Assembly: GCF_029407905.1 (NCBI RefSeq)
Contig: NC_073624.1
Coordinates: forward strand, 118,606,001-118,670,000
Direction: 5' to 3'
From: Bubalus kerabau
Lineage: Eukaryota > Chordata > Mammalia > Artiodactyla > Bovidae
Length of the DNA stretch: 64,000 bases
In this document: one piece after another, positions 1 to 11,570 of the stretch
Layout of the letters: each line of letters starts with the position of its first letter
How positions within the stretch are numbered: the first letter of the stretch is position 1
Notes under the pieces: model-generated
Told to the model about the DNA's origin: nothing
The model's input: the letters and a program-made list of their open reading frames with translations, nothing else
Databases searched by the model: none
Made by a program: the position numbers and the translations under genes

Positions 1-684
1 CAATCCCTCCCAGCATCAGAGTCTTTTCCAATGAGTCAACTCTTCGCATGAGGTAGCCAAAGTACTGAAGTTTCAGCTTTAGCATCAGTCCTTCCAAAGA
101 AATCCGAGGGCTGATCTCCTTCAGAATGGACTGGGTGGATCTCCTTGCAGTCCAAGGGACTCTCAAGAGTCTTCTCCAACACCATAGTTCAAAGGCATCA
201 ATTCTTTGGCACTAAGCTTTCTTCACAGTCAAACTCTCACATTCATACGTGACTACCGGAAAACCATAGCTTTGACTAGATGATCCTTTGTTGGCAAAGT
301 AATGTCTCTGCTTTTGAATATGCTATCTAGGTTGGTCATAACTTTCCTTCCAAGGAGTAAGCGTCTTTTAATTTCATGGCTGCAGTTACCATCTGCAGTG
401 ATTTTGGAGCCCCCCAAAATAAATTCTGACACTGTTTCCACTGTTTCCCCATCTATTTCCCATGAAGTGATGGGACCAGATGCCATGATCTTCGTTTTCT
501 GAATGTTGAGCTTTAAGCCAACTTTTTCACTTTCCTCTTTCACTTTCATCAAGAGGCTTTTCAGTTCCTCTTCACTTTCTGCCATAAGGGTGGTGTCATC
601 TGTATATCTGAGGTTATTGATATTTCTCCTGGAAATCTTGATTCCAGCTTGTGCTTCTTCCAGCCCAGCATTTCTCATGAAATA
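1..684 (-). mobile_element. BovB (RTE-type LINE), 3' part, minus strand
   Basis: This is the 3' half of a BovB non-LTR retrotransposon read on the minus strand. It runs off the left edge, so its 3' tail is not seen. The order of conserved blocks (end of the reverse transcriptase ORF at the left, catalytic YxDD region near the right) matches the other BovB copies in the window. Homology stops near 680, where the element is 5' truncated, as is usual for LINEs. The reading frame is broken near 250. Confidence 0.93.
253..678 (-). pseudogene. BovB reverse transcriptase fragment
   Basis: A 141-codon open piece of the BovB ORF2 polyprotein, which in intact elements combines an endonuclease with a reverse transcriptase. 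The catalytic motif C region is present at about residues 25-29 but reads YTDDT, where the better copy at 45.2 kb has YADDT. The two catalytic aspartates remain, but the fingers and motif A are missing because of 5' truncation. A frameshift near 250 separates it from the C-terminal part. It is a dead fragment, and its start methionine is incidental. Confidence 0.85.
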
Positions 685-1245
685 TTCTATAAATCAAGCA
701 ATATTTAATTCATTGGATTTACTATATGAGCCATACAGTGCTCAAAAAGAGAAAGAGAGAGATACTAATTATATGGAAGAGATAGTTTTAAGTGAATATA
801 GGAGATTTTTATCTCTACCTGTAATTTTGCTTATTCCCTGACTATTGAGCAGGAATGTTGACTTTAGAAAAAGACAGTATTTGTTATAGAAAATAAAGCT
901 ATATATTTTCTTCATCTGAATAGCACACTAAATATTGAGCACCAACTAGAATAATAATTTAAAAAATCCTGAAAAGAATAGTATAGGCAATGCTTTTGAT
1001 GCAAGAAGAAATTCTTCTAGAATTCTTCTAGAAACCTAAGTTTCTTTATCATACATAATGCACTTAAAGAGGTTTCAAGGTGCGTGGTTGGGTGGTTAAT
1101 GAAAGATAAAAGACTTATCAGTTGCATGATGTGGCATGAGAGAAAAACTTTGTGAAGTAACTTGCAGAAGGTTGAGAAGACCAGAATCTGAGCTCATAAA
1201 TAAATGAGGGATGTTCTGATCACAGTTTCTAGGCAAGTTGATATT
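685..1245. other. AT-rich stretch with no recognised feature
   Basis: About 560 bases of AT-rich DNA between a BovB and a SINE. I see a short internal repetition of the AATTCTTCTAG type near 1011-1032 and nothing else that suggests a gene or repeat family. Confidence 0.5.
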
Positions 1246-1452
1246 AGCAGGGAGTGGCTCAAATGGTAAAGATCTGCCTGCAGTGCAGGAGACCTGGGTT
1301 CCATCCCTGGGTTGGGAAGATCCCCTGAAGAAGGGAATGACAACCCACTCCAGTATTCTTTCCTGGAGAATCTCCATGGACAGGGGAGCCTGGCGGGCTC
1401 CAGCCCATGCGGGCGCAGAAAGTCGGATACGACTGAGCAACTAAGCACAGCA
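1246..1452 (+). mobile_element. Bov-tA SINE (tRNA-Glu head + BovA body)
   Basis: The left part is a tRNA-derived head with a B-box-like segment near 1296 (GGTTCCATCCCTGG). The right part is the BovA body, shared with the BovB LINE, ending in the GTCGGATACGACTGAG segment. The tRNA half only supplies an ancestral RNA polymerase III promoter and is not a tRNA gene. The head is 5' truncated or diverged. Confidence 0.9.
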
Positions 1453-1940
1453 CATGGTGTTCTTTAGTGACATTTCACATCTAAAGGGTTTACTTTACTT
1501 CTACCAGCTTTGACGTTTTATTTCTTTGTTGTTAAACTTACCTTCAATTGCTTTGACATCTTCTAAAAGACAAGTCTTTGATCTCCTGTCTCATATGGGA
1601 GGGAGGGTGCACTCATTTAGGAAGCTTTCTTAAAACTTGATTTTAATTCTCTAACTTGTTTCTGCTAAAAAATTTAAATAATTGATTTGTCTTGTTTCAT
1701 GTTTTTTTTTGCCCAAATTTTGAAATATTTTAAATTGTTTGTTAGTATTTGATCATTTACTGAGAGCATTCCTGAAATGGTTTACTTGTTTATGAACTTA
1801 AAATGAATTTTAAGAATGGAACAGACTTGTTATCAATGTTGTAAGATGTTATAGCATATCTACAAATGGTATAGATATGTTGTAGAAAGATATATTGATC
1901 TGTAGATATGTTGTACAAAAGTTGTCGAAAGTATATATGT
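1453..1940. other. AT-rich stretch with short imperfect repeats
   Basis: No gene or known repeat recognised. Between about 1848 and 1925 the motif TAGATATGTTGTA recurs with variation, suggesting a small slippage-type expansion. Confidence 0.45.
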
Positions 1941-2525
1941 AGTTTGTTGTTCACTCATGTCTGATTTTGGGGGATCCCATGGACTGCAGCATGCCAGGCT
2001 TCCATGTCCTTCACTATCTGCCTGAGTTTGCTCAGACTCATGTTAGTTGAGTCAGTGATGCCATTCAATCATCTTATCCTCCATTGTCCCCTTCTCTACC
2101 TTCAATCTTTCCCAGCATCATGTTTTTTTCCAGTGAGTCTACCCTATGCATCAGATGGCCAAAGTATTAGAGCTTCAGCTTCAGCATCAGTCCTTCCAAA
2201 GAATATTCAGAGTTGGTTTTCTTTAAGATTGACTGATATGATCTCCTTGCTGTACAAGGGACTCTCAAGGGTCTTCTCCAGCACCACAATTTTAAAAGCA
2301 TCAGTGTTCTTCAATTTTCAGCCTTGTTTATGGTCCAACTCTCACATTTGTCCATGACTACTGGAAAAACCATAGCTTTGACTATACAGACCTTTGTTGG
2401 CAAAGTGATGTCTCTGCTTCTTAGTATGCTGTCTAGGTTTGTCATAGCTTTTCTTCCAAGGTGCAAGTGTCTTTTAAGTTCTTGGCTGCGGTCACCATCA
2501 ATATTGATTTTGGAGCCCAAGAAAA
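1941..2525 (-). mobile_element. BovB 3' fragment, minus strand
   Basis: The sequence matches the 3' 0.6 kb of BovB in reverse. It is flanked by the direct repeat TATATATGT (1932-1940 and 2526-2534), which I read as the target-site duplication, although it is low-complexity sequence. It is more diverged than the copies at 7.9 and 11.6 kb. A 69-residue remnant of the C-terminal reverse transcriptase region is readable at 2311-2520 and is interrupted by stops. Confidence 0.88.
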
Positions 2526-2634
2526 TATATATGTTAGCAAGTTATTTTACTGAAAATTAAATTTTCAAATGCAAACAATATCAAATCAGGTTTGACATTC
2601 TACAATTAAATCATTGGCAATGAAACAAAGTGGT

Positions 2635-2790
2635 TAAAATATATGTATCTAAATCAAGCAGACTAGTATTTGAATTCTGGTTCTGTCAACAGTAACTGTA
2701 ATTTTAAGCAATTTTTTAACTTCCCTGGGCCTTAGCTTTTTCCATCTGTAAAGTAAGGTCATTAATACTTTTGCTTTAGGTTGTGGACAA
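2635..2790 (+). mobile_element. MIR-type ancient SINE relic
   Basis: Diverged MIR-like sequence: an ATTCTGGTTCTGTCA segment followed by the typical CTTCCCTGGGCCTTAG and CATCTGTAAAGTAAGG core. Mammalian-wide, so far older than the ruminant elements around it. The boundaries are approximate. Confidence 0.7.
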
Positions 2791-3254
2791 GTTTAACAAT
2801 TTCCTAAAGGAGTCACAAATCATGTGAAAAATATCTTAGTAGCTACATTGTTTGGTATTCTAGAGTATTCTATAACATAAGAGATTTTTAATGAATATTC
2901 TCAACCACTTAGGAAATGTGTCAATAATATACAGCTTCTGTGGTATAAAAACTTGCAGCTGAGGAAAAGGGCAGAATTGTTGCTTAAATAACCACATTAA
3001 CATCTCGTAATTTCAGCTCTGCACTTTCCAGAACATCTTGCAATTAATTTTCCCTTTAAATCATAATGTCTTTTTAGGGATCAGAGTGGAGCAAGAATGA
3101 AAAGAAAAAAAAATTGCAAAAGAGAGGTAGTTTTGTAACATTTTACTTTTCCAAATCAGACATTTTCCCAAAGCCAGTCAGACAATAAGAAGCTGGAGAG
3201 AGAATAAATTACTTTGGTGATGGCACGGTAAGACACAGGACAAGTCCAAGAGTT
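2791..3254. other. AT-rich stretch, nothing recognised
   Basis: No coding potential or repeat family recognised. Sequence is ordinary AT-rich intergenic DNA between two MIR relics. Confidence 0.45.
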
Positions 3255-3420
3255 CTAGAGCTAGAGAAATCTGTGTTCATTTACATTCTCAGTTGTAGAA
3301 CTTTAGGTCATTGCTGTACTTTTCTAAGCCTCAGTTTCTGTATCTGAAAAATGGGAAGTAAGTGTATTTGTGCTGTATGCAATATTTCTAGTACCTACAG
3401 AGCACTCAGCTCATGAAAAT
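3255..3420 (+). mobile_element. MIR-type ancient SINE relic
   Basis: The core CTAAGCCTCAGTTTCTGTATCTG followed by AAAAATGGG fits the conserved MIR centre, and the sequence after it (CTACAGAGCACTCAGCTCATG) fits its 3' side. The 5' end is uncertain. Confidence 0.65.
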
Positions 3421-3769
3421 TTAGCATCACACAGACATGAAGGATTTATCAATGCTAAAATTAATTGAAAGAATTATGACAGTATGGGCGCTGAGATTCC
3501 CTGTAAGCCACATGTTTAGGTGCTGACATGGGTGAGATATTCATTCAGATGTTCACTTATTAGACAAATCCTAAAAAGTTCTCAGTTATACACACTAACT
3601 AACACACTAGGTATAACTCTTATTTTTCTGAGATGACTTTTAAGAAAATATTGAGTAACAAAATATATTTATATGCACTAATGTTAAAAAGTTGTTCAGA
3701 GTTTTATTTTAGTTACATAGATAATGCTATTTCATGATATCTTCATTGAAGCCATGTAGTCATGTAGTT

Positions 3770-3985
3770 GGGTTTCCCTGGTGGTTCAATGGTAAAGAAT
3801 CTGCCTGCAATGCAGGAGACTCAGGAGACGTGGATTTGATCCCTGGGTTGGGAGGATTCCTGGGAGAAGGAAATGGCAACCTGCTCCAGTATTCTTGCCT
3901 GTAGAATCCCATGGACAGAGGAACCTGCTGGGCTACAGTCCAGTTGCAAAGAGTAGGACATGACTGAGTGCATACACATAGACAC
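3770..3985 (+). mobile_element. Bov-tA SINE
   Basis: Complete tRNA-Glu-derived head (GGGTTTCCCTGGTGGTTCAA onward, with the 'CTGCCTGCAATGCAGGAGAC' stem) plus the BovA body. An imperfect direct repeat CATGTAGTT / CATGCAGTT on either side is a plausible target-site duplication. Confidence 0.92.
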
Positions 3986-4120
3986 AGCCATGCAGTTATA
4001 TTTGTTTGTTTGTTTAATTTTACCTTTGTCTTCTTAGATCCTCCTCTAGCAAGGAATTTGAAAATAATTAGTACTAAAATTCATTCATTTGCTCTTGTTT
4101 TTTTGTATTTATCATATTTG

Positions 4121-4334
4121 GTGGCTTCCCAGGTGGTGCCAGTGTGGTTAAGAACTCACCTGCCAATGCATTAGATGAAAGAGACTAGGGATTGATCCCT
4201 AGGTTGGGAAGATCCCCTGGAGAAGGAAATGACAACCCACTGGAAAATCCTATAGGCAGAGGAGACTGGTGGGCTAAAAAGTGTTGTAGACCATGGAGTT
4301 GAAAAGACTCAGACATGACTGAACGGCAGACATA
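4121..4334 (+). mobile_element. Bov-tA SINE, diverged
   Basis: tRNA-like head from GGCTTCCCAGGTGG, B-box-like GGGATTGATCCC, then a BovA body lacking a short piece around 4240, where the usual CTCCAGTATTCTTGCCTGG block is missing. It lies about 135 bases after the previous SINE in the same orientation. Confidence 0.88.
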
Positions 4335-7295
4335 CGTTTACATTTTTACACATATATTCATTGGGAGTAGGTTGTATAGATATGCCTAACTGGGCTTGCA
4401 TACATATGCCTATTATGAGCATGTGCGTAAAAGCTATTAATTATATGAGTAACATGAATGGTTACCAATACAAATTTCAAACATTGCTTAATTTTAAATG
4501 ATGAGGGCTACCTCAAAGACTGTGACAATTTGATGAAACTATTTTGTGATGATCACCCAAAACAAAAGCAAACAAATAAAACTCAGTATTTTATGAAAGA
4601 AAGAGAGCTAGGTGGAAAGCTTGGAGAATTAGGTTGAAATTTTGACTGTCATATTTACCAGCTATTCAGCTTCAGAAGAAAAACATTAATTTTGCCCTAT
4701 GAGCCTCATGTACTATTAAAATCAAACTAGTAATACTTGTCCTTCCTTGTCATATAACAAGTGTGAGAGCAAATTAAAATAATGTCTTCAAAAGTATATT
4801 TTATCATGAAGAATGCATTACAAACATGAATTCTGAAATTATCATAAAAGAGGATAAAGTCATTTCATGATATTCTGGCTCTTTCTGAGTCTTTCATGCA
4901 TATAAAAAAGGGAAGAAATTAACCATGGAGAAATTAACTCAGTAAGTAAAAAATGGGAAGAACAAGATTTGGAGTCTTAAAGAATAAGAAACAGTACATT
5001 GCATGACTCCCCAGAATTACAGGTAATGCTACTCTGCAACCTAATGATGGATCCATGAGTTTTGAAATGTAATGCCTGTCAGTGTCAAAATAGATTGAAA
5101 GTCTGTAAAATAGAACTCTTGCCCTCTGCTATTATTCCTAGTTAAATTTGTAATGAATATAATACTCATCTCAGGATAAAGAAGAGACTAAGAGTCCTGG
5201 TTTTTATGAATTATGGTGATTATCATGTTTTATCCCCGTGAAGAAGGCACGACACTTGCTACTTTATTTATTAATATATGCTAGGTGCAAAATAACAATG
5301 AATGCAGAGTTAGCATAGATTTTACTTACAGAATATATAACTAATGCAAAACAGAAGACTGACTCATGAAAGTGGTTAATAAGTAAGAAATTCTATAGTG
5401 AATATCGTACAGGGTTTATTCTTACCCAATATAATTAAAAACTGAATTCCAGAGAAATTCACATTGACTTTCACAGATAATAGTGTCTTTATGTCTGGAA
5501 TTAAAGAGTTAGAATCTTACTCCTGAAAAGGTTCCTTATAGTATTAACCTTAATCATTTTTGTCGAAACAGTGATTTCCATCTGGTGTGGCAGACTTACA
5601 TAGAATATGATGTGCATGAAGTGTATAAGTTTGTTATATGTCATTAGCTGAGCATCGATAGTCATAGCTAACTCTGTTGTCAGCTTCTTTTTTTATCTAG
5701 TTTGCCCCATTTACCTTTCCACAATGAGACAGACACATGGAAGGATCAAGGTAGAAAATTAAGCTGCATGAGTCTGAAGAAAACACATTATAAGCATTAT
5801 CTAGTTACTAATTAGACTCTAGCACAGCCTCACTGCAGTGATTAATGCACTCTTCACAAAAGAAAAAGTGATTCATCCTGGATATGAAAGAAATTTGGTT
5901 AACACTGCAATTAATCTTTCCATTTATGGGAGAAAATTGTTTACTGCAAATTTTACTTGCCTAACAAATTTAGATGAATTATCTTAGATGTCAGTCAAAA
6001 TCATTTCGTGCTATAGTCCCCCTGTGTTCCAGTATTGATTAATTTGATCTAATGTTTTCTTGATATATTGGCTTATTTATGCTCAATTACTGCAGATAGC
6101 TAAATCCTTACCACAAATCACTAACATTAGCAGAAAAATCACACAAATACTGTTTCTCTAACAAGTAATACACACTTAAAAACACAGCTAAGTCATTTTT
6201 ACAACAAAAAATAACAAAATAAAAACATGTATTTAAAAAGACATAATTTGCCTTTGTGAACTTAAAAAGAGTGAATTATGGTGATGCTGAATGTGAAGAC
6301 AATCATGATAAATAAGATTAGTCATTATTTACAGTAGCATTTCATCTATTTTAATTAGTTTCCAACTCAATTAATTCTAGATATTGCAACATGAGTAATA
6401 TTCTAGAGATACAAAGAGCTACTGAAACTTTTTATGAAAAGGAAATTCTTTATAAGCTTTAATTAATGAGTAGTTTGTAAGAAATTCTTTTAACTGGCCA
6501 ATAGTACCTGCCAATATTAATAATAAATATCCCCTCAAATGATTTCTGGCACTGAGTACCATTCTCTGAATCATACTCTTCAGGAAAAAAAAAAAAAGTT
6601 GTTTTAAAGCACAGATGGCATATTGCATTGAATCATGAGTATATTTAAACTATATTTAAAATACATTGCTTCAATAGAAGACAGTGATACAAATTAACCA
6701 TTTCAAGAAGGGTGTCATTTGAAAAGTTAGTCTCTGATTATGTTATGGTTTTAAGACTGTTGATATAACTTAAGAGCAATTATTTTCCTTTGTAACATGG
6801 CAAATATTTTTGTCTCTAAAATTATAAATCATAATACTGGTAAGCCCACTTTTTGCTAGTAATATAATATTAAAAAGGTGTAAATTTAGTTTATATTTTC
6901 TTTTCTACCCAAATTATTTTTACTGTACCTATATATGCTGGATACCATTATATAAGTGTACTTAATATAAAGAGCCCAAGTTACTATGAAAAGACAAATT
7001 TAAACTTAAATAGTAAGTTGTGGCAGGTCCACCAGTTGCATTTAGAATTACATGCTTCCTATTTTGTAAAAGATTTGGGAGAATTTATTGCTCTATTTAT
7101 TCAATTGTTCATTTAACCCTTCTGTTATTGATTCAGTCTTTATTATGTAATTACTTTATCCCACATGCATTTAATCACTGGGTTCACAGCCTATCTGGCA
7201 ACTTGGAAGAATCAAGACTGTAATATTGAAACCAAGGAAGTTTGGCCGAAGTTGGGCAAAGCCTGTATGTGGATGAAGAACTTTCCATTGTAGTG
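4335..7295. other. 3-kb stretch free of ruminant repeats
   Basis: No BovB, Bov-tA or L1 sequence is visible here, in contrast to the flanks, and no gene is apparent. A weak MIR-like relic may lie at about 4610-4790. The part from about 5540 to 6110 is rich in homeodomain-type ATTA/TAAT cores (for example CTAATTAGAC and GCAATTAATC) and is compositionally less simple than its surroundings. It may hold a conserved non-coding element, but this cannot be judged from one genome. Confidence 0.4.
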
Positions 7296-7401
7296 GTGGT
7301 GGTATAAGTCATGTCTGACCCTTGTGACTGCCCCAGGGATGGAACGCGAGTCTCCTGCATTGAGGGCAGATTCTTTACCGCTGAGCCACCAGGGAAGTCC
7401 T
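7296..7401 (-). mobile_element. Bov-tA SINE with internal deletion
   Basis: On the minus strand the tRNA-derived head is intact (GGACTTCCCTGGTGGCTCAG reading backwards from 7401), but the body jumps directly to the final GTCAGACATGACTT segment, so most of the BovA part is missing. The imperfect flanks TTTCCATTGTAG and CTTTCATTGCAG could be the target-site duplication, which would make the deletion original to the inserted copy. Confidence 0.8.
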
Positions 7402-7855
7402 TTCATTGCAGACCCAGATTGAAAATATGCTTGTTTCAAGTGAATGCTCATCAAATAATACCCACTGCAAAAATTTCCCAATAATCAAATGACAGAATGA
7501 TCTGTCCTGTAGATGTTAGCAAGACTTTTCTTCGACTACCAGCTTAATGGACAAACTGGATGTAGCAAGAATGGAAGCAATACATGGGTTCACTAATATG
7601 TTCTTTTTTCCTTAACCAAGGCTGAATGGGCTACCACTGTGACTTGATATTTGCTTGAGGTTAGGTATCAGCAATCCAGAGCCTTTCACATGTTACCATA
7701 CCTTGGAGAGAACAGCCTGCTTACCAATAGCAAGTTAATAATATGGAATATATTCCACCATGGAAGGAGTCCTATTTTCCCTTACTGTTATAGGGTTTGA
7801 TTATGGAGGTGGATTTTCCTTCCTTGTCCACAGTTCTGCTGCTATTTGCATCCTT
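7402..7855. other. Unique sequence, nothing recognised
   Basis: About 450 bases with no recognised gene or repeat. Confidence 0.45.
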
Positions 7856-8520
7856 CAGTTCAGTTCAGTTCAGTCGCTCAGTCATGTCTGAATCTTTGCG
7901 ACCCCATGAATCACAGCACGCCAGGCCTCTCTGTCCATCACCAACTCCCAGAGTTCACTCAGACTCACATCCATTGAGTCAGTGATGCCATCCAGCCATC
8001 TCATCCTCTGTCATCCCCTTCTCCTCCTGCCCCCAATCTCTCCCAGCATCAGAGTCTTTTCCAATGAGTCAACTCTTCGTATGAGGTGGCCAAAGTACTG
8101 GAGTTTCAGCTTTAGCATCAGTCCTTCCAAAGAAATCCCAGGGCTGATCTCCTTCAGAATGGACTGCTTGGATCTCCTTGCAGTCCAAGGGACTCTCAAG
8201 AGTCTTTTCCAACACCACAGTTCAAAAGCATCAATTCTTCGGCACTCAGCTTTCTTCACAGTCCAACTCTCACATCGATACAAGACTACAGGAAAAACCA
8301 TAGCCTTGACTAGATGGACCTTTGTTGGCAAAGTAATGTTTCTGCTTTTGAATATGCTATCTAGGTTGGTCATAACTTTCCTTCCAAGGAGTAAGCGTCT
8401 TTTAATTTCATGGCTGCAGTCACCATCTGCAGTGATTTTGGAGCCCAAAAAAATGAAGTCAGACACTGTTTCCACTCTTTCCCCATCTATTTCCCATGAA
8501 GTGATGGGACTGGATGCCAT
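7856..8520 (-). mobile_element. BovB 3' part, minus strand
   Basis: A well-preserved 3' BovB segment starting with the CAGTTCAGTTCAGTTCAGTC repeat that forms the element's 3' end in reverse. It extends into ORF2 up to the segment just before motif C, where homology stops near 8520. The CAGTT repeat is the usual tail seen at the other minus copies at 11.57, 28.41, 33.84, 44.40 and 63.87 kb. Confidence 0.95.
8011..8520 (-). pseudogene. BovB ORF2 C-terminal fragment
   Basis: An uninterrupted minus-strand frame covers the C-terminal region downstream of the reverse transcriptase palm. It includes the conserved GDCSHEIKRRLLLGRK, SWTVKKAE and RRLLRVPW blocks. The open frame extends about 135 bases further upstream into unrelated flanking DNA (to 8655), so its first roughly 45 residues are not BovB. 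The catalytic palm is absent, so it cannot encode an active enzyme. Confidence 0.8.
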
Positions 8521-9094
8521 GACACTAATCCTCATTTGCTCATATATCCCACAGAATTTTTCTTTGATAAAGAAACTGTCTTTATAGAAAGAGAAGGGAG
8601 AAAATAAGCTCATGCTTATCAAGTTATTGGCTTTACCATGTTTCTTATCATTCAAAAATGGCTAGCCTGGAAGAATAGTGAAAGGTTCTATAGAATACTC
8701 AGTTAAAATGTTAAAAAGGAGATAATACTTTGGGTTTGGAATATGGTGTATTAGCTTAGTACATAAGATCAATATGTACTGCTATTTCTCCCAGAGTTTG
8801 GAAATATGAATCCAAGGGAACAAGGATTACAAGCTAGAGTAGCAACTTCTAATCAGGATTCCTTCCAAAGTATTGATTTTCTAACATATTAAAGTTCCAC
8901 TCTTATAGAGGTCTTATACTAGTAGGGAAAGACTGAAAACATTCCAAAAGATGATTCCAAATATATTTTTATTGAATTTATAAGCTATGATTGCTAAATG
9001 ACTGTATTAGCCAGCTTTTTTTTTTTTTTCAGGTATACAGAATCCATCAGATCTATGTACGTATATATAGTCAATCTATCTGTATCTTTATCTG
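8521..9094. other. Unique sequence, nothing recognised
   Basis: AT-rich DNA with a T-run near 9009-9029 shortly before a SINE. No gene or repeat family recognised. Confidence 0.45.
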
Positions 9095-9295
9095 GGCTTC
9101 TTTGGCAAAAGAAGCCAGAGGTCATATGCAATGCAGAAGATCCAGTTTTGATCTCTGGGGCAGGAAGATCCCCTGGAGAAGAAAATGGCAACCCATTTCA
9201 TATTCTTTTTGGGAAGTTCCACGGACAGAGGATCCTGGCCATCTACCGTCCTTGGGGTCACAGAGTCAGACACAGCTTAGAGACTAAGCCACCGC
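9095..9295 (+). mobile_element. Bov-tA SINE, diverged
   Basis: tRNA-derived head (GGGCTTCTTTGGC), B-box-like TTTTGATCTCTGG, and BovA body ending in CAGAGTCAGACACAGC. It has several substitutions from the other copies and is followed within 25 bases by a CA microsatellite, as often occurs downstream of SINE tails. Confidence 0.88.
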
Positions 9296-9317
9296 CATAT
9301 CTTTATCTATTTATCTG

Positions 9318-9322
9318 CACAC

Positions 9323-9353
<31 letters not shown>
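9318..9353 (+). repeat. (CA)n microsatellite
   Basis: About 18 CA units with one interruption (CACACG near 9324-9327). Probably polymorphic in length; likely grew from the SINE tail. Confidence 0.95.
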
Positions 9354-9359
9354 GAAATT

Positions 9360-10960
9360 TATTACAGGAATTAGCCCATGTGATATGGAAACCGAGAAAT
9401 CCTACAATCTAACAATCTGCTATCTACAATCTCTTCCAGAAATACTTTCATAGGCACACTCAGAAATAAAGTGTCACCTGATACCTGGGCATCTCGTAAC
9501 TCAATCAAGTGGACACATACAAGTAACCATCAAAATTACCATTTGGGACTTCTCAGGTCATTGTGAAAATAGGAACAGAGAGATTAAGTCTTGAATAATT
9601 GTTCCTGCTTAACAAAGAACAATACTGTTGGTATAATAAGGTGTAAGCTTAGAAGATCTAAGGCACTTGCACAAAATTCTATGTGTTTTGATTAAAGTTA
9701 ATGCAATATGCATATAGTAGTATTTAGAGTTTCTTAATCTTCAGGAAAATTTAGATATCCAACCAATTAGGTAGTCCTGGTCAAGTGAAGTGCTCATTGA
9801 ATGTAAAGGAAATATTAAACCAGAAAAAAAGAAAAGCTAGTAAAAATAGTAATTTTGATCTTGTGAAAAGCTGAAGAAACAAAAGTCATAGAAATTAGTT
9901 ATGTTAGTTAATTTTTTCAAAATACTCTTTTACTTTTCATTTAATATACTGTGGTGTTAATTTTATTATGTACACAGTTAAGAGATTATTGAGATATGTC
10001 TGTGAAGAAATTACAGAGGAAAGGCCATTAATTAGAAACTCTAGATTCTCAGTGATGGATAAAACTGAGCTCTTGCCCTTTGGGGAAGGGATAAATCTAA
10101 TTTTGTTTATATGTAGGCAGTTGCAATATATTATTTTGAAGGGTATGTTACTGCTGTTTTGATACTGAACAGTCCAAGGTGGGAATTCTGGTGGATATCT
10201 GTTTTGATCACAGACTGTAATTGCCTCCATAATTTGCTCTCTTGCTTTACCTATTACTTGGCCTTATTTTACTTGCCCTCCTAATACAGAATCTCTCCAC
10301 ACCACTCCCTTATACTTGAAAAATCATTTCCTTTTCTTTCTACTAAGGCTTAGACATGAAATTTAGATTCCACCAATTTTATGTACCCAAGGGAAATTTT
10401 GATTGGATAAATGGATAAATAACTAAAGTACCACTGTGCTGATGCTGATGTCAAGTTTTACAAAGACCTGAAACTGCAGAAATGAAATGATTTGTAGCTT
10501 TATGTTCATGGCAGAGGAAATAGCTTTTCTAAGAAGCCATTTCTATGGTGTGGGGTAGAAAGTCAATTCTAGAATCTCTGTCTAAAATTTATTTTCTCAG
10601 ACTGAAAATTTCTGTGAAATATCTGTAATTTTAACAACTTCTTCCTGCCACAGTTTATATTTTGATAAGAATTCTGACCCATAAGAGCCATATATGTCCA
10701 TTTCAAATTGTCAATTTTTCATTTTCTTTCCTACTTTTGAGAAAGTCCAGAGAATAATTTTATGTAAAACTGATAACTTGCAAAGTATGATAAAGTAGGC
10801 CTAAAATATAGGGCCACAAAAAAAATAATTCAGCTAAAAACCTGACTTTCAAAATTTGTTTTACTGTATCTTTTAATAAAGATTCATGAATATGCTAGAC
10901 TTCTCACTTATACTAGTTATATCAGAAGACTTTCTGGAGCAATCAGGACTTAATCAAAGG
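9360..10960. other. 1.6 kb of unique AT-rich sequence
   Basis: No recognised interspersed repeat or gene. Open frames up to 97 codons on either strand show no recognisable protein features. Confidence 0.45.
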
Positions 10961-10971
10961 TTAGAAACCTT

Positions 10972-11225
10972 GCTGCTGCGAAGTCGCTTCAGTCGTATCC
11001 GACTCTGCAACCCCATAGACGGCAGCCCACTAGGCTCCCCCGTCCCTGGGATTCTCCAGGCAAGAACACTGGAGTGGGCTGCCATTTCCTTCTCCAGTGC
11101 GTGAAAGTGAAAAGTGAAAGTGAAGTCACTCAGTCGTGTCCAACTCTTCGCGACCCCCTGGACTGCAGCCATTCATGGGATTTTCCAGGCAAGAGTACTG
11201 GAGTGGGGTGCCATTGCCTTCTCCA
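10972..11225 (-). mobile_element. BovA2 SINE (dimeric BovA), minus strand
   Basis: Two BovA units joined by the GTGAAAGTGAAAAGTGAAAG linker, read on the minus strand, with the GCTGCTGCG tail at the left. It is bracketed by the 11-bp target-site duplication TTAGAAACCTT (10961-10971 and 11226-11236), so the insertion is complete and its ends are exact. Confidence 0.95.
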
Positions 11226-11236
11226 TTAGAAACCTT

Positions 11237-11570
11237 AGGAGTATAACAAAGAAAGTGTCTGGAAGGACCATACAGAATTCTTACTCTAGAACATAGTACT
11301 AATAGTAGCAAGTTCCAGGAGCCTGAATGATACGGAAATATGCCTATTCCGTTAGACTGCTTTTCTTCTCTTGCTCCTTGTAGCCTTTTCTCTGCAGCAA
11401 TAGTAGAAGGTACTGGGTGTTTCTTACCATTGCACTTGGTGTTATGTTTCGAACTCCATTACCACTAAACGGCTGCCTATATTTACAGCAGACATGGCAC
11501 TGACAGCCAGAAGTCTAGAGGGTTTTGTTGATGACATTAGAATATCACGGGGAAACAATTACACTAGATT
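11237..11570. other. Unique sequence, nothing recognised
   Basis: About 330 bases with no recognised gene or repeat. Confidence 0.45.

Noticed and set aside
1246..1452. tRNA-like sequence in this and other SINEs as functional tRNA genes
   Set aside because: The sequence is a diverged tRNA-Glu-derived head fused to a BovA body, with mismatches in the stems and no intact cloverleaf. It is a SINE promoter region.
8998..9453. 151-codon plus-strand frame as a gene
   Set aside because: It runs through a SINE and a CA microsatellite, and its residues follow those repeats (poly Thr-His).
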